DNA from: an uncultured bacterium
GTDB taxonomy: Bacteria > Pseudomonadota > Alphaproteobacteria > Sphingomonadales > Sphingomonadaceae
Reading direction: 5' to 3'
DNA: 64,000 nt
Assembly (NCBI GenBank): GCA_942636505.2
Contig: CALOGB020000055.1
Coordinates: 248,001-312,000 of the forward strand
Shown here: positions 38,761-49,660 of the stretch, one piece after another
How positions within the stretch are numbered: the first letter of the stretch is position 1
Layout of the letters: every line of letters starts with the position of its first letter
Notes under the pieces: model-generated
What the model was told of the DNA's origin: nothing
Seen by the model: the letters and a program-made list of their open reading frames with translations, nothing else
Databases searched by the model: none
Made by a program: the position numbers and the translations under genes

Positions 38761-41055
38761 TCACCAGTTGAAGCGGAGCGATCCGACGACGGTGCGCGAG
38801 GCGCCGAAGTAACAACTGTTGACGAAGAAGCAGCTGGCGATGTGGCGCTTGTCGAACAGGTTGGCGACGTTTGCGGTCAGGCTCAGGCCCTTGAGCGACT
38901 CGTCGAACTTGCCGAGATCGTAGCCGAGCACCGCATCGACCAGCACATAGCCCGGTGACTGGAACCGCGTGGTGAGCGTCTGGTTCGCCTCCACGCGGGT
39001 CGCGGTGCCGTCAGACTTGCCGACATAGCGTACGCCGCCACCGATGTTGAACCCGGACAGCGCACCGCCGCCGGTACGTGACAGGTCGTAGTTGACGAAG
39101 CTCGACGCGCTCCACTTGGATATGCCGAGCGGCTTGGTGCCGGTGACGCCGCTCAGCTGGTCGCCGGTGCCGACGACCGGCGTGCCTCTCGTGACTTCGG
39201 GGACGGTATAGGTGCCGGCGACCGTGACGGTCAGGCCCGGCGTGATCTCCCCTCGCCCATCGAGTTCGATGCCGCGCACCGCGACTTCGCCGATCTGAAT
39301 CGAGAAGTTCGGGTTGGCGGGATCGGTCGTCGGCACGTTCTGGCGGCGCAGGTCGAAGGCGGAGAGCGTGAACAGCGCGTTGGTGCCGCGTGGCTGGTAT
39401 TTCAGCCCGGCCTCGTACTGGCGTCCGGTGACAGGCACGAACGATGCGCCATCGAAGCCTGTGCCGGTCTGCGGCTCGAAGCTCTCCGAATAGCTGACGA
39501 ACGGCGCGAGGCCGAATTTGGTCTCGTACAGCGCGCCGAGGCGTCCGGTGAACGCGGTCTGGTGGAGCCGAGTCACGCCACTCGCCGTTCCTGCCGCGGC
39601 GTTGCGGTTCACCGTCGTCTGGTCGTACCAGTCGTAGCGACCGCTCGCGATCAGTTGCAGCGCGCCGATCGCGATCTGGTCCTGCACATAGGCGCCGACC
39701 TGGTCGATCTTGCGGAAGCTGCGCGTCTGGGTGAGCGGGAAGTTCGGCTGCACGCCGCCATAGACGGGCGCGAACAGGTTCAGGTTCGGGATGCTGGTCG
39801 CCGGATTGGTGGTGACGCCGGTGTTGAACTGCTGGTCGTTGTTACCCTGGTTGTTCTGCCAGTCGGCGCCCGCGAGAACCGTATGCTGCAACGGTCCGGT
39901 CGCGAACTTGGCGGTCGCGTGGTTGTCGATCGTGATCGTCCGGAACGACTCGTCCGAACCGCCGCCGCCGCGCACGATTGTCGAGAAATCAGTGTTGCGA
40001 CTGGCGCCCGTACCGGTCGTGGCGAACGCCGAGAGGTAGATTTGGCGATAGTGGAGATCGACGTCGAGGTAGCGCGCGCTGGTCGCCCAGCTCAGCCGGT
40101 CGTTGAAGTCGTGGCGGAACAGCAGCGTGGCCGATTTCTGCTTGCGATCGAACGCCTCGTACGCTGGCTCGCTCACGTTGAAGTCGGTCGCGAACTGGCC
40201 AAGCGGATTGGCGAGCGCGGAGCCGTAGACCGGCACGCCGCTGTACGACGCAGATTCCGGATCGCGCTGGTAGTTGAGGATCAACGTCACGCTGGTCGCC
40301 TCGTCCGGCGCGAAAGTCAGCATCGGCCGTGCGTAATAGCGCCGGTTCCCGGTCATCGCGACGAACCCGTCCGACCGTTCCGCACCGGCGATGACGCGGA
40401 ACAGCCATTTGTGGTCCTTGTCGAGCGGCTGGTTTACGTCGATCGCCGACCGCAACAGGTCGAAATTGCCACCCGCCAGCTCGATCCGCCCACCGGATTC
40501 GGCATAGGGGACCTTGCTGGTGAGGTTGACCAACCCACCCGGCGTCGAATTGCCATAGAGGACCGAGGCCGGGCCCTTGATCACGTCGACGCGCTCGACG
40601 AGGTGAAAGTCGATCTGCGGCGTGGAATAGACGCCGCCGAGCAGCCGCATCCCGTCCATATACTGGCCGGGCGCGAAGCCGCGGACGTAGAGCTGGTCAT
40701 AGCGCGTGGCGACGTTGCCGCGCTGGTTGGGGGAGACGCCCGCGACATAGCCGAGCGCCTGGTTGATCGACAGCGCGTTGCGGAGCGTCAGTTCCTTCTC
40801 GTCGATGCTGGTGATGACCTGCGGCGTGCGGATCAGCGGCGTCTCGGTCTTGGTGCCGGTGCTGCCGGTCTTGCGGATGCGCTCGCCGTTGACGACGATC
40901 TCGTCCTTGCGCGTCTGGATATCATCGTCCGTCGGCGCGGGGTCGTCTGTGGCAAAGACGGCGGGAGCCGGCACATGCTCGGCCGCGAATGCCGGCACTG
41001 CGATGCTGCCCAACGCTGTTCCCAACAGCATTCCGACCATGAAACGTCCCCGCAT
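38761..41055 (-). CDS. TonB-dependent siderophore receptor
   Basis: About 764 residues. Signal peptide (GMLLGTALGSIAVPAFA), then plug: TonB-box-like DEIVVNGERI, the phrase TPQVITSIDEKELTLRNALS, and VDVIKGPASVLYGNSTPGGLV, typical of ferrichrome/ferrioxamine-type FhuA/FiuA-like receptors. The barrel ends VVGSLRFNW with the aromatic terminus. ATG at 41055 is used; ATG at 41040 is possible. A Fur-like box lies 17-35 bases upstream. It is divergent from a DUF3649/PepSY-TM/DUF3325 operon, a known iron-uptake companion set. No STN domain, so it is controlled by Fur rather than FecIR. Confidence 0.93.
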   Translation of the reverse strand: MRGRFMVGMLLGTALGSIAVPAFAAEHVPAPAVFATDDPAPTDDDIQTRKDEIVVNGERIRKTGSTGTKTETPLIRTPQVITSIDEKELTLRNALSINQALGYVAGVSPNQRGNVATRYDQLYVRGFAPGQYMDGMRLLGGVYSTPQIDFHLVERVDVIKGPASVLYGNSTPGGLVNLTSKVPYAESGGRIELAGGNFDLLRSAIDVNQPLDKDHKWLFRVIAGAERSDGFVAMTGNRRYYARPMLTFAPDEATSVTLILNYQRDPESASYSGVPVYGSALANPLGQFATDFNVSEPAYEAFDRKQKSATLLFRHDFNDRLSWATSARYLDVDLHYRQIYLSAFATTGTGASRNTDFSTIVRGGGGSDESFRTITIDNHATAKFATGPLQHTVLAGADWQNNQGNNDQQFNTGVTTNPATSIPNLNLFAPVYGGVQPNFPLTQTRSFRKIDQVGAYVQDQIAIGALQLIASGRYDWYDQTTVNRNAAAGTASGVTRLHQTAFTGRLGALYETKFGLAPFVSYSESFEPQTGTGFDGASFVPVTGRQYEAGLKYQPRGTNALFTLSAFDLRRQNVPTTDPANPNFSIQIGEVAVRGIELDGRGEITPGLTVTVAGTYTVPEVTRGTPVVGTGDQLSGVTGTKPLGISKWSASSFVNYDLSRTGGGALSGFNIGGGVRYVGKSDGTATRVEANQTLTTRFQSPGYVLVDAVLGYDLGKFDESLKGLSLTANVANLFDKRHIASCFFVNSCYFGASRTVVGSLRFNW

Positions 41056-41071
41056 AAGCGATACCCACTTT

Positions 41072-41090
41072 GATATTGATAATGACTCGC
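41072..41090. promoter_or_regulatory. Candidate Fur box between divergent iron-uptake genes
   Basis: GATATTGATAATGACTCGC matches the 19-bp Fur consensus GATAATGATAATCATTATC at 13 of 19 positions, all the mismatches but one in the right half. It is in the 83-base gap between the siderophore receptor (start 41055, leftward) and the DUF3649 gene (start 41139, rightward), so one Fur dimer could repress both. Confidence 0.6.
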
Positions 41091-41138
41091 AAAGCCCGCT
41101 AAAGGCGGTTTGGAAGCGCGGCAAGGAAAAATGACAAA

Positions 41139-41468
41139 ATGTTCATGCACGGCCGGATCCTGAAAGCCGGTCCTTTTCCCTCGGGCCGAAGAGTGCGCCC
41201 GTTCGTCTGGAGCATGGCGTTCCGAAGCCTTACGGCACTGGTCGGCGGCTATGCTGCGGCGGCCGTGCTGGCGACGTTGATTGCGCGCCTGCTGCCCATC
41301 TCGCGCGTAGAAGCGACGAGCTGGGGCATGATCCTGTCGTTCCCGATCTATGCCGGCATCGCCCTGTGGTGCTTTCACGAACACCGGCTTTTGCGAGTAG
41401 CGGCCGCAGTGTGGGGTATCGCGATCCTGGGCGGCGGCCTGCTATGGCTGCTTGGCGTTCGTCCATGA
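41139..41468 (+). CDS. DUF3649 iron-uptake-associated membrane protein
   Basis: 109 residues with three membrane helices (ALVGGYAAAAVLATLIARLL, WGMILSFPIYAGIALWCF, AAAVWGIAILGGGLLWLL). This small protein precedes PepSY-TM genes in many siderophore-receptor loci and is often labelled 'iron uptake protein'. Its last codons overlap the next gene (ATGA at 41465-41468), so it is coupled. Start could also be the ATG at 41145. Role unproved. Confidence 0.8.
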   Translation: MFMHGRILKAGPFPSGRRVRPFVWSMAFRSLTALVGGYAAAAVLATLIARLLPISRVEATSWGMILSFPIYAGIALWCFHEHRLLRVAAAVWGIAILGGGLLWLLGVRP

Positions 41469-43024
41469 CCTCGGCGGCCGGAACTACGCTGCGTCAGAGC
41501 ATGGCGTGGATCCATAGCTGGCTTGGGCTGCTGGCGGGATGGATCCTGTTCGCGATGTTCCTGACCGGCACCGCGAGCTATTTCCGGCCCGAGATCACGC
41601 AGTGGATGCAGCCGGAATTCCGCGCGACGCCTGTGTCGACCGCGCACGCCGCGCAGACTGCGGTGACGCACCTGCAGCGCGTCGGCGCGGACGACCTGCA
41701 ATGGTACATCTACCTTCCCGATGCGCGGACTGCGGTCACGCGGATCTTCGAACAGCGCAAGCCTGACCCCAAGGCCGCCAAGCGTCGCGCCGCGGAGATC
41801 GTGCTCGATCCCGCGACCGGCGACGACGTGCACGCACGCGAGACACGCGGTGGCGAGCATTTCTATCGCTTCCATTTCCAGCTGCAACTGCCGCATCCCT
41901 GGGGACGTTGGCTGGCCGGGTTGTGCGCGATGTTCATGCTCGTCGCGATCGTGTCGGGCGTGATCACGCACAAGCGCATCTTCGCGGACTTCTTCACGTT
42001 GCGCTGGAACAAGGGGCAGCGTAGCTGGCTCGACGCGCACAACGTCTCGGCGGTGTTGGCGCTGCCGTATCACGCCATGATCACCTACACCGGGCTGATC
42101 ACGCTGGTGGCGATGTACATGCCGTGGCCGGTCGTCGCGAACTACGCCAAGCCCGCCGATTTCGCGCAAGCCGCGTTCGGCACGCCCACCGAGCGCGAGG
42201 CGACGGGTACGCCGGTTCCGCTGGTGCCGATTGGCCCGCTGGTCGGCGATGCTGAGCGGCGCTTCGGTGCGTCCGTCGCCACAGTCGTGGTGCGCAACCC
42301 AAACGATGCCGCGAGCACGGTCACGCTGTACCGCCATTCGAGCGCGTCGCTCAACGGACGCGGGCCGTCGGTCACCTATGCGGGCAGCGACGGGCGGTTC
42401 CTGGAGGGCGCCGCCGATGTCGGGCCCGCGCTCGCCACCGCGGGCGTGATGCTTGGGCTGCACGTCGCGCAGTTCGCGGGCCCGGCGTTGCGCTGGGCCT
42501 ATTTCGTGCTGGGGCTGACCGGCGCCGCGATGGTCGGTACCGGACTGCTGCTGTGGACCGCCAAGCGTCGCAAGCCGGGCGCGGTGCCGTTCTTCGGACT
42601 AAAGCTGGTCGAGCGCCTGAACATCGGCGTCATCGCCGGCCTGCCGATCGGGATGGCCGCCTATCTGCTCGCCAACCGCCTGATCCCGGCCGACGCCGCG
42701 AACCGCGCCGATACCGAAGTCGCGACGATGTTCTGGGTATGGGGCGGCGTTGCGGTCCTGCAATTGCTGCGACCCGCGCGCCGCGCGTGGACCGAGGGGT
42801 TCGCGATCGGCGCGCTCGCGTTCGCGGCGATCCCGGTGGCCGATACGCTCACGACCTCGCGTGGGCTGCCCGGATCGATGCTGTCCGGCGACACGCTGTT
42901 CGCGGCGTTCGACTTCGCCATGCTCGCGGTCGCCGCCCTCCTCGCACTCGGCGCATGGCGCTCGGCCCGAAGCAAACCCGTCGCGAAGATCCGCAAAACA
43001 CTCTCGGAGACCGTTCATGCTTGA
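41465..43024 (+). CDS. PepSY-associated TM-helix protein (PiuB-like)
   Basis: 519 residues with four or more membrane helices separated by PepSY-like periplasmic parts: MAWIHSWLGLLAGWILFAMFLTG (TM1), HFQLQLPHPWGRWLAGLCAM, LDAHNVSAVLALPYHAMITYTGL and a multi-helix C-terminal block. The His residues in HSW, HFQ, HNV and YHAM are typical of this family, which reduces or moves iron released from siderophores in current models (FoxB/PiuB group). ATG overlaps the preceding stop, and the next gene starts 8 bases before its end. Operon DUF3649-PepSY-DUF3325. Confidence 0.92.
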   Translation: MTSAAGTTLRQSMAWIHSWLGLLAGWILFAMFLTGTASYFRPEITQWMQPEFRATPVSTAHAAQTAVTHLQRVGADDLQWYIYLPDARTAVTRIFEQRKPDPKAAKRRAAEIVLDPATGDDVHARETRGGEHFYRFHFQLQLPHPWGRWLAGLCAMFMLVAIVSGVITHKRIFADFFTLRWNKGQRSWLDAHNVSAVLALPYHAMITYTGLITLVAMYMPWPVVANYAKPADFAQAAFGTPTEREATGTPVPLVPIGPLVGDAERRFGASVATVVVRNPNDAASTVTLYRHSSASLNGRGPSVTYAGSDGRFLEGAADVGPALATAGVMLGLHVAQFAGPALRWAYFVLGLTGAAMVGTGLLLWTAKRRKPGAVPFFGLKLVERLNIGVIAGLPIGMAAYLLANRLIPADAANRADTEVATMFWVWGGVAVLQLLRPARRAWTEGFAIGALAFAAIPVADTLTTSRGLPGSMLSGDTLFAAFDFAMLAVAALLALGAWRSARSKPVAKIRKTLSETVHA

Positions 43025-43322
43025 GGCTACGATACTGTGCTTCTTCGGCTGGCTGCTGCTGGCGGCGACCGCGTTCAAGTATCGCCGCGACCTCGGGATC
43101 GTCGCGCCGTCCGCGATCCGCGCACTGCGAATTGTCGCGGCGCTCGTGCTCGCCGTGGCGCTGTTCCATTGTGGCGCGCCGCTGACCGGCGAGCGTTTCG
43201 TGCGGTTCCTGGGTGCGGCGTCGATCGCTGGAGTCGCGCTGGTGATGCTGCTGTCGTTCAAGCCGGTCGAGACGATGCAGCCGGTCCGGATCGCGCTGAA
43301 GGTCGCGCGCGTTCGGCGCTGA
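43017..43322 (+). CDS. DUF3325 membrane protein of the iron-uptake operon
   Basis: 101 residues with three helices (ILCFFGWLLLAATAFKY, LRIVAALVLAVALFHCG, FLGAASIAGVALVMLLSF) and a basic tail. DUF3325 proteins are the usual third gene after DUF3649 and PepSY-TM. The ATG at 43017 overlaps the PepSY gene by 8 bases. Function unknown; probably part of a ferric-reductase-like complex. Confidence 0.82.
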   Translation: MLEATILCFFGWLLLAATAFKYRRDLGIVAPSAIRALRIVAALVLAVALFHCGAPLTGERFVRFLGAASIAGVALVMLLSFKPVETMQPVRIALKVARVRR

Positions 43323-43407
43323 CATCACAGATCGGAACGGGCGCGATCCGCTGACGTTTCAGGGGAATAGCGTCCCGCCGGCGCATTCTTCCGAGAAGGA
43401 CATCATC

Positions 43408-44754
43408 GTGCACCGAACCAAAATCTCCGCTCGCCTCTGCACGATCGCCCTCGCGGCATCGGCCCTCACCGCCGGATCCGCTAGCGCGCAGACGATCGCG
43501 CTGACCGGTGTCCGGTTGATCGACGGGCGCGGCGGCGCATCGGTGGACGATGCGACGATCGTGATCGCAAACGGACGGATCGTTGCGGCGGGCAAGGTCG
43601 CGGTGCCGGCGGGCGCGGAACGACGCGACTATCGGGGACGGACCGTTATGCCCGGCCTAGTCTCGGACCACAGCCATGTCGGACAGGTGAGCGGCACCGA
43701 GACGGGCGCGAAGAACTACACGCGCGCCAACATCGTCGCACAGCTCGCCCAGTATCGCCGCTACGGCGTGACGACGGTGACGGCACTCGGTAATAACGGT
43801 CCGGCGTTCGTCGGGATACGCGCCGACGCGCATGCCGGACGGATCGACGGCGCGGACCTGTTCGGCGTGATGCAGGGGATCGGCGTTCCCAATGGCGCGC
43901 CATCGCAGGCGATGCTTAAGGTCGGGCCGGACCAGTTGTTCCGCCCCTCGACGCCCGAGGAAGCCCGCAAGGCGGTCGCGATGATGGCCGCCGAAAAGAC
44001 TGACCTCGTGAAGCTGTGGCTCGACGATTTCGGCGGCAGCGTACCGGTCAAGATGAGCCCCGCCGTCTACCGCGCGGTGATCGCCGAGGCGCACGCGCGC
44101 GGGCTGCGGGTGGCGGCGCATATCCACGATCTCGCCGATGCGGAGGCGATCGTCGCGGCAGGCGCGGACATCATCGCGCACGGTATCCGCGACACGCCGG
44201 TGCCCCCTGCGTTCGTCGCGACGCTGAAGGCGAAGGGCATCTGGTACATCCCGACGCTGCAACTCGACGAAGCGACGTTCGCCTGGGCCGATCGCGCACC
44301 GTGGACGCAGACGCCGTTCGCCCGCGCGGCGCTGTCGCCTGCCCTCGCGCAACAGGTCGACGATCCGGCGTGGCGTGCCAAGATCCTGGCCGATCCGAAG
44401 ACGGCCGATGCGCGGAAATCGCTGGCGATGAACCTGCGCAACCTGAAGACGCTGTACGACGCCGGCGTGAAGATCGGGTTCGGCACGGACAGTGGTGCGA
44501 GCGCGGTGCGCGTGCCGGGCATCGCCGAACACCGCGAACTGGCACTGATGGTCGAGGCGGGACTGACGCCCACGCAGGCCCTGCGGGTTGCCACGGCTGC
44601 GGGTGCGGACCTGCTCGGATTGCGCGATCGCGGCGTTATCGTGACCGGAACGCGTGCCGATTTGCTGGTCGTCGATGGCGATCCTTCCCGCTCGATAGCC
44701 GACGTCGACAAGGTTATAGAAACCTGGGTCGCAGGACGCGCTGCGCCATTCTGA
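43408..44754 (+). CDS. Exported metal-dependent amidohydrolase
   Basis: 448 residues with a signal peptide (ALAASALTAGSASAQ) and an amidohydrolase TIM barrel: VRLIDGRGG at the start, metal ligands in VSDHSHVGQ, a lysine region LVKLWLDDFGG, RVAAHIHD, AHGIRD and IGFGTDSGAS near the end. This resembles imidazolonepropionase-like/prolidase-like exported hydrolases. The first metal motif is HSH rather than HxH-D-T, still compatible. Start is GTG at 43408 with GAGAAGGA upstream. Substrate unknown; an ester or amide of peptides or xenobiotics is possible. Confidence 0.88.
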   Translation: MHRTKISARLCTIALAASALTAGSASAQTIALTGVRLIDGRGGASVDDATIVIANGRIVAAGKVAVPAGAERRDYRGRTVMPGLVSDHSHVGQVSGTETGAKNYTRANIVAQLAQYRRYGVTTVTALGNNGPAFVGIRADAHAGRIDGADLFGVMQGIGVPNGAPSQAMLKVGPDQLFRPSTPEEARKAVAMMAAEKTDLVKLWLDDFGGSVPVKMSPAVYRAVIAEAHARGLRVAAHIHDLADAEAIVAAGADIIAHGIRDTPVPPAFVATLKAKGIWYIPTLQLDEATFAWADRAPWTQTPFARAALSPALAQQVDDPAWRAKILADPKTADARKSLAMNLRNLKTLYDAGVKIGFGTDSGASAVRVPGIAEHRELALMVEAGLTPTQALRVATAAGADLLGLRDRGVIVTGTRADLLVVDGDPSRSIADVDKVIETWVAGRAAPF

Positions 44755-44887
44755 TACGACGAAGAGCAACTTCGGCAGCCAGAAACACGTGTGAAAAGCG
44801 TTGGTTACACGGGCCTGAGGGAACGTAAACCCGATCACGCGGTTCTACCCGGCGAGTGGGGGCACTCGAAACAGGATACCATACCGC

Positions 44888-46018
44888 ATGACCAACCGTT
44901 CATCGCGCACGCTAATGGCGCTCGCCACCGCGACCTTGATCACGACATCGGGTATCGCCCTGACGAGCGGCGCGATCGCGCAGTCCGCACGGTCGGTCGA
45001 TGCGCCACCACCGCCGCCGCCCGCACCAACTGCGACCCAGCCGGCAAAGGCAGCACCCGACATGCAGGCCGTACTCGACCAGCTCGCCGCGCTCGGCGGC
45101 AAGCCGATCGAGACGCTCACGCCAGCCGTCGCGCGGATGCAGCCGTCGGCAGCCGATGGCGCCAAGCAGGTCATGATCAAGCACGGCCTGTCGGCAACGC
45201 CCGACGCGACCGTGACGACGCGCGACGTGCCCTATGGCAGCGACGCGAACCAGTTCGCTCGGATCTACAAGCCGGCATCGCTCGCCAACGCCAAGAACCT
45301 GCCGGTCGTCGTCTATTATCACGGCGGCGGCTGGGTGATCGCGACGGTCGACACCTATGACGCGGCACCACGTTTGCTCGCCAAACAGCTGGGTGCGATC
45401 GTCGTCTCGGTCGAGTATCGCCATGCACCGGAGTTCAAGTTCCCGGCACAGCATGACGATGCCGCGGCGGCGTATCGCTGGACGCTGCAGAATGCGGCGA
45501 GCTGGGGTGGCGATCCACGCAAGATCGCGGTCGCAGGCGAGAGCGCAGGCGGCAATCTGGCAGTCGCGACGGCAATCTACGCGCGCGACAATCGCCTGAC
45601 CACGCCGCTCCACATCGTGTCGGTCTATCCGATCGCGAACAGCAGCATGACGCTGCCGTCGCGGAGGGATTCGGCGAACGCGAAGCCGCTCAACGGCGCG
45701 ATGCTCAAGTGGTTCGGCCATTATTACCAGACCACCCCTGCCGATGCGCAGGACCCGCGGTTGAACCTCGTTAAGGCAAACCTGCGCGGCCTGCCGCCGA
45801 CGACGATCATCAACGCGCAGATCGATCCGCTGCGCTCCGATGGCGAGACGCTGGCAACGGCGATGCGCGCGGCTGGCGACAAGGTCGAGCAGCGCACCTT
45901 TCCGGGCGTGACGCACGAATTCTTCGGAATGGGCATGGTCGTGCGTGGGGCACAGGATGCCAACACGCTAGCGATTGCGCGGCTCAAGGCAGCATTCGCC
46001 GCCAAGCCTAAGCGTTGA
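44888..46018 (+). CDS. Exported alpha/beta-hydrolase of the hormone-sensitive-lipase family
   Basis: 376 residues. Signal peptide (ATLITTSGIALTSGAIAQ) and a Pro/Ala-rich spacer lead into an HSL-type esterase: oxyanion-hole motif HGGGW (His145), nucleophile Ser219 in AGESAGGN, Asp313 in AQIDPLRSDG and His343 in GVTHEFFG. GESAGG marks the GDSAG/GESAG branch. It should hydrolyse short-chain esters or acylated xenobiotics in the periplasm. It follows the exported amidohydrolase on the same strand (about 130-base gap), so the two may work on related compounds. Confidence 0.92.
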   Translation: MTNRSSRTLMALATATLITTSGIALTSGAIAQSARSVDAPPPPPPAPTATQPAKAAPDMQAVLDQLAALGGKPIETLTPAVARMQPSAADGAKQVMIKHGLSATPDATVTTRDVPYGSDANQFARIYKPASLANAKNLPVVVYYHGGGWVIATVDTYDAAPRLLAKQLGAIVVSVEYRHAPEFKFPAQHDDAAAAYRWTLQNAASWGGDPRKIAVAGESAGGNLAVATAIYARDNRLTTPLHIVSVYPIANSSMTLPSRRDSANAKPLNGAMLKWFGHYYQTTPADAQDPRLNLVKANLRGLPPTTIINAQIDPLRSDGETLATAMRAAGDKVEQRTFPGVTHEFFGMGMVVRGAQDANTLAIARLKAAFAAKPKR

Positions 46019-46344
46019 TCGAAATGGGCCGGGGTGGTGCGAACCACCTCGGTTCCCTTGTTGCTGTTGCGCTCCGGCTGGTTGGCCAGTTGCGAACTTC
46101 CGCAAGTTACCCCACGACTAGTGATAAGTACCCGTTATCAACGCCTTTCGACTCACCAAACTCGTTGATGTAGGATAGTTTTATCTAAATGACCTGGTCA
46201 GTTGATATTTCTCAGCTCTCGTTATTCCGCTAATATTAGGACAGCTTACTCAGAGAGTTACGTCTTAACTTGAGCATGAAGCACAATTTAATTACAAATC
46301 GGCCTGATATTTGATACTCAGTCTATTGGAAGCGGGGCCGATAG
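46019..46344. other. AT-rich intergenic patch
   Basis: These 326 bases hold no convincing gene. From about 46125 the sequence turns markedly AT-rich (many TTTTATCTAAAT, AATATTAGG, AATTTAATTAC stretches) against a window that is otherwise strongly GC-rich. No palindrome or insertion-sequence end is obvious. It may be a promoter-rich region or a remnant of foreign DNA. Confidence 0.6.
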
Positions 46345-46578
46345 ATGAACGTTCAAGTCATGGTTGCGGGCGTTATACTCGTTGCCGCCATTGCAGGCGT
46401 GGTGCGGTGGCAACAAAAGCTTGCGCGTACCAGACGTTACGGCGCGCGACGCCATCGGCATCGCAAGCCGATCAAACGCGACAACTGGGCAACGAAATTG
46501 CTGCGGGAAAATCCCGCGAGGCGCCTGATGGAGCGGCGCCATTATCGGTCGCCGGGCAAGACCGACCAGACATTGTAA
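46345..46578 (+). CDS. Small basic single-pass membrane protein (hypothetical)
   Basis: 77 residues. An N-terminal hydrophobic helix (VQVMVAGVILVAAIAGVV) is followed by a very basic tail with many Arg/Lys/His (RTRRYGARRHRHRKPIKRD). I do not recognise a family. It lies directly behind the AT-rich patch, with its own GC content nearer the window average, and 73 bases before the 3' end of the convergent prfC gene. The ribosome site is weak (CGGGG 7 bases before ATG), so coding status is uncertain. Confidence 0.4.
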   Translation: MNVQVMVAGVILVAAIAGVVRWQQKLARTRRYGARRHRHRKPIKRDNWATKLLRENPARRLMERRHYRSPGKTDQTL

Positions 46579-46651
46579 TCCTGCAATCACGACCGACAAG
46601 GATCGAAGACTTCTAGCAGTCTCTAAAGACCTTGCCGGCCGATCCGGTATC

Positions 46652-48220
<1,569 letters not shown>

Positions 48221-48471
48221 GGCGTGGGTCCGGTGAGCCGAGTCGTCGGACTTGGCTGGGAAAAGAAGGTTAGGCCGGGTTAGGCCCAAGCTGCAGTCCG
48301 CGCGCGGTGCGGCGGGATGCAGTGGGAAAACGCGGCGGGCTTGGTGCCGCTCTTGGCAGATGTGAGGCGTGGAGGACAGAGGGGCGTGCGAGCGAGGCTG
48401 TGTTGCCGTGCGGCGCGAGCGCCTCTTGGTGTCCTATAGGGAACGCTAGGTTTGCCCGAACCGGAACGCTC

Positions 48472-48582
48472 TCCCCTCCCTGAAAGGGAGGGGTTGGGGG
48501 GTGGGTCGGTCAGCTTCGACCGCAACCGTGCCGTGATACGGAAACCGACCCACCCCCTGCCCCTCCCTTTCAGGGAGGGGGG
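48472..48582. repeat. 110-bp palindromic intergenic repeat, copy B
   Basis: Shares with copy A (25656-25764) the left arm CCCCTCCCTGAAAGGGAGGG + GGGTGGGTCGG and the right arm CCGACCCACCCCCT + CCCCTCCCTTTCAGGGAGGG, with a similar 45-base centre. It starts 5 bases past the end of the aldose-epimerase gene. Together with the prfC leader (48221-48471, nothing else seen) it fills the gap. Confidence 0.85.
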
Positions 48583-48586
48583 TTCG

Positions 48587-49468
48587 TCAGTGCTCCTGGA
48601 CCAGCGTCACGCTCATTTCGATGCGCTTCGTGCCCCCCGCAGCGATCTCGAACACACCGGGTTTGTCGCGGTAGTCGCCGGTATAGCCCTCGGGGTCGGC
48701 GATGCCGTGCCACGGCTCGACGCAGACATAGGCCGCGCCGGGCTTGGTCCAGATGCCCAGCTTCGACGTATCGGGGAAGGCGATCTTCAACTGCGGGCCG
48801 GTCTTGGCACCATAGGTGACCGCGTCGGAGTGGATCGGGTCCCAGACCAGCGCATCCTTGGCGAACAGCTCGTCGCGCAGGGCGATCACGCGGTCCTCGA
48901 CCGGCGAGGGGCGCTCGTCGAAGGCGATCTGGCCGTCGGGGCTGATCGCCTTGAGCTTGCCGGGTTCGTCGGCGTCGAAGGTGATGCGGTGGTCTGCGCG
49001 CGGCTCGCCGTAGGGGAGCGGCCAGGCGAAGGCGGGGTGGAAGCCAAAGCTTGCCGGCATCGCGGCGTCGGTGCGGTTGTGGATGTGCGCCTCGAGCGTC
49101 AGCGTCGCGCCGTCTAACGTGAAGACGATGTCGAGTACGAACGCGAACGGGTAGGCCTTCCGGCTTTCCTCGCTGTCGGTGAGGCGGAAGGTGGCGGAGC
49201 TTTCCGTCTGCGCGACGATGTCGAACGTCGAATGACGCGCGAAACCGTGCTTCTGCATTGGGTAGGCCTGGCCGTCGAGGCGGATGACGCCTTCGTTGAC
49301 GACGCCGACGACGGGGAAGAGGATCGGGGCGTGGCCGGTCCAGAAGGCCGGGTCGGCGTTGGTCATCAGCTCGCGGCCGTCGGCGTCGTGGAGATGCGTG
49401 AGTTCGGCACCGTGGGGGTTGATCTGCGCGGTGAGATGGTCGTTGGCGATCGTGATCAGGTCGGTCAT
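48587..49468 (-). CDS. Aldose 1-epimerase-family protein (LacX/YeaD-like)
   Basis: 293 residues with the galactose-mutarotase fold: NPHGAELTHLHDADGRELM at the start, GHAPILFPVVG, and FGFHPAFAWPLPYGE with the catalytic-type His. A strand VCVEPWHGIADPEGYTG supplies the typical EPW motif with an acidic catalyst. The protein is closer to the LacX/DUF4432-like branch than to GalM. It should interconvert or bind hexose anomers in the cytoplasm. It is a single gene; its 3' end abuts the 110-bp palindrome. Confidence 0.88.
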   Translation of the reverse strand: MTDLITIANDHLTAQINPHGAELTHLHDADGRELMTNADPAFWTGHAPILFPVVGVVNEGVIRLDGQAYPMQKHGFARHSTFDIVAQTESSATFRLTDSEESRKAYPFAFVLDIVFTLDGATLTLEAHIHNRTDAAMPASFGFHPAFAWPLPYGEPRADHRITFDADEPGKLKAISPDGQIAFDERPSPVEDRVIALRDELFAKDALVWDPIHSDAVTYGAKTGPQLKIAFPDTSKLGIWTKPGAAYVCVEPWHGIADPEGYTGDYRDKPGVFEIAAGGTKRIEMSVTLVQEH

Positions 49469-49536
49469 GGGGTTCCTTCCGTCATTCTTAACGCGCGAGT
49501 CCGCGTAACGCTCACAAAACTACCCGCGACATCAGC

Positions 49537-49642
49537 ACCACCCCGGCGGAGGCCGGGGCCCAATTGGGGAACGGTGTTAACGAAGGGCATCGCATCATCA
49601 CGATGGCCTTGCCAATTGGGGCCCGGCCTTCGCCGGGGTGGT
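49537..49642. repeat. Extragenic palindrome, second copy of the 33.2-kb type
   Basis: Arms ACCACCCCGGCGGAGGCCGG... (49537-49569) and CCAATTGGGGCCCGGCCTTC... (49612-49642) are almost identical to those at 33235-33341, including the flanking CCCAATTGGG. It lies between the 5' end of the epimerase gene and the 3' end of pheT. Confidence 0.85.
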
Positions 49643-49660
49643 ATGAGGACGCCAGCGCGT

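Noticed and set aside
48421..48600. CRISPR-like array suggested by repeated GGGAGGGG blocks
   Set aside because: Only a palindromic pair with one centre, no regular spacers, no cas genes
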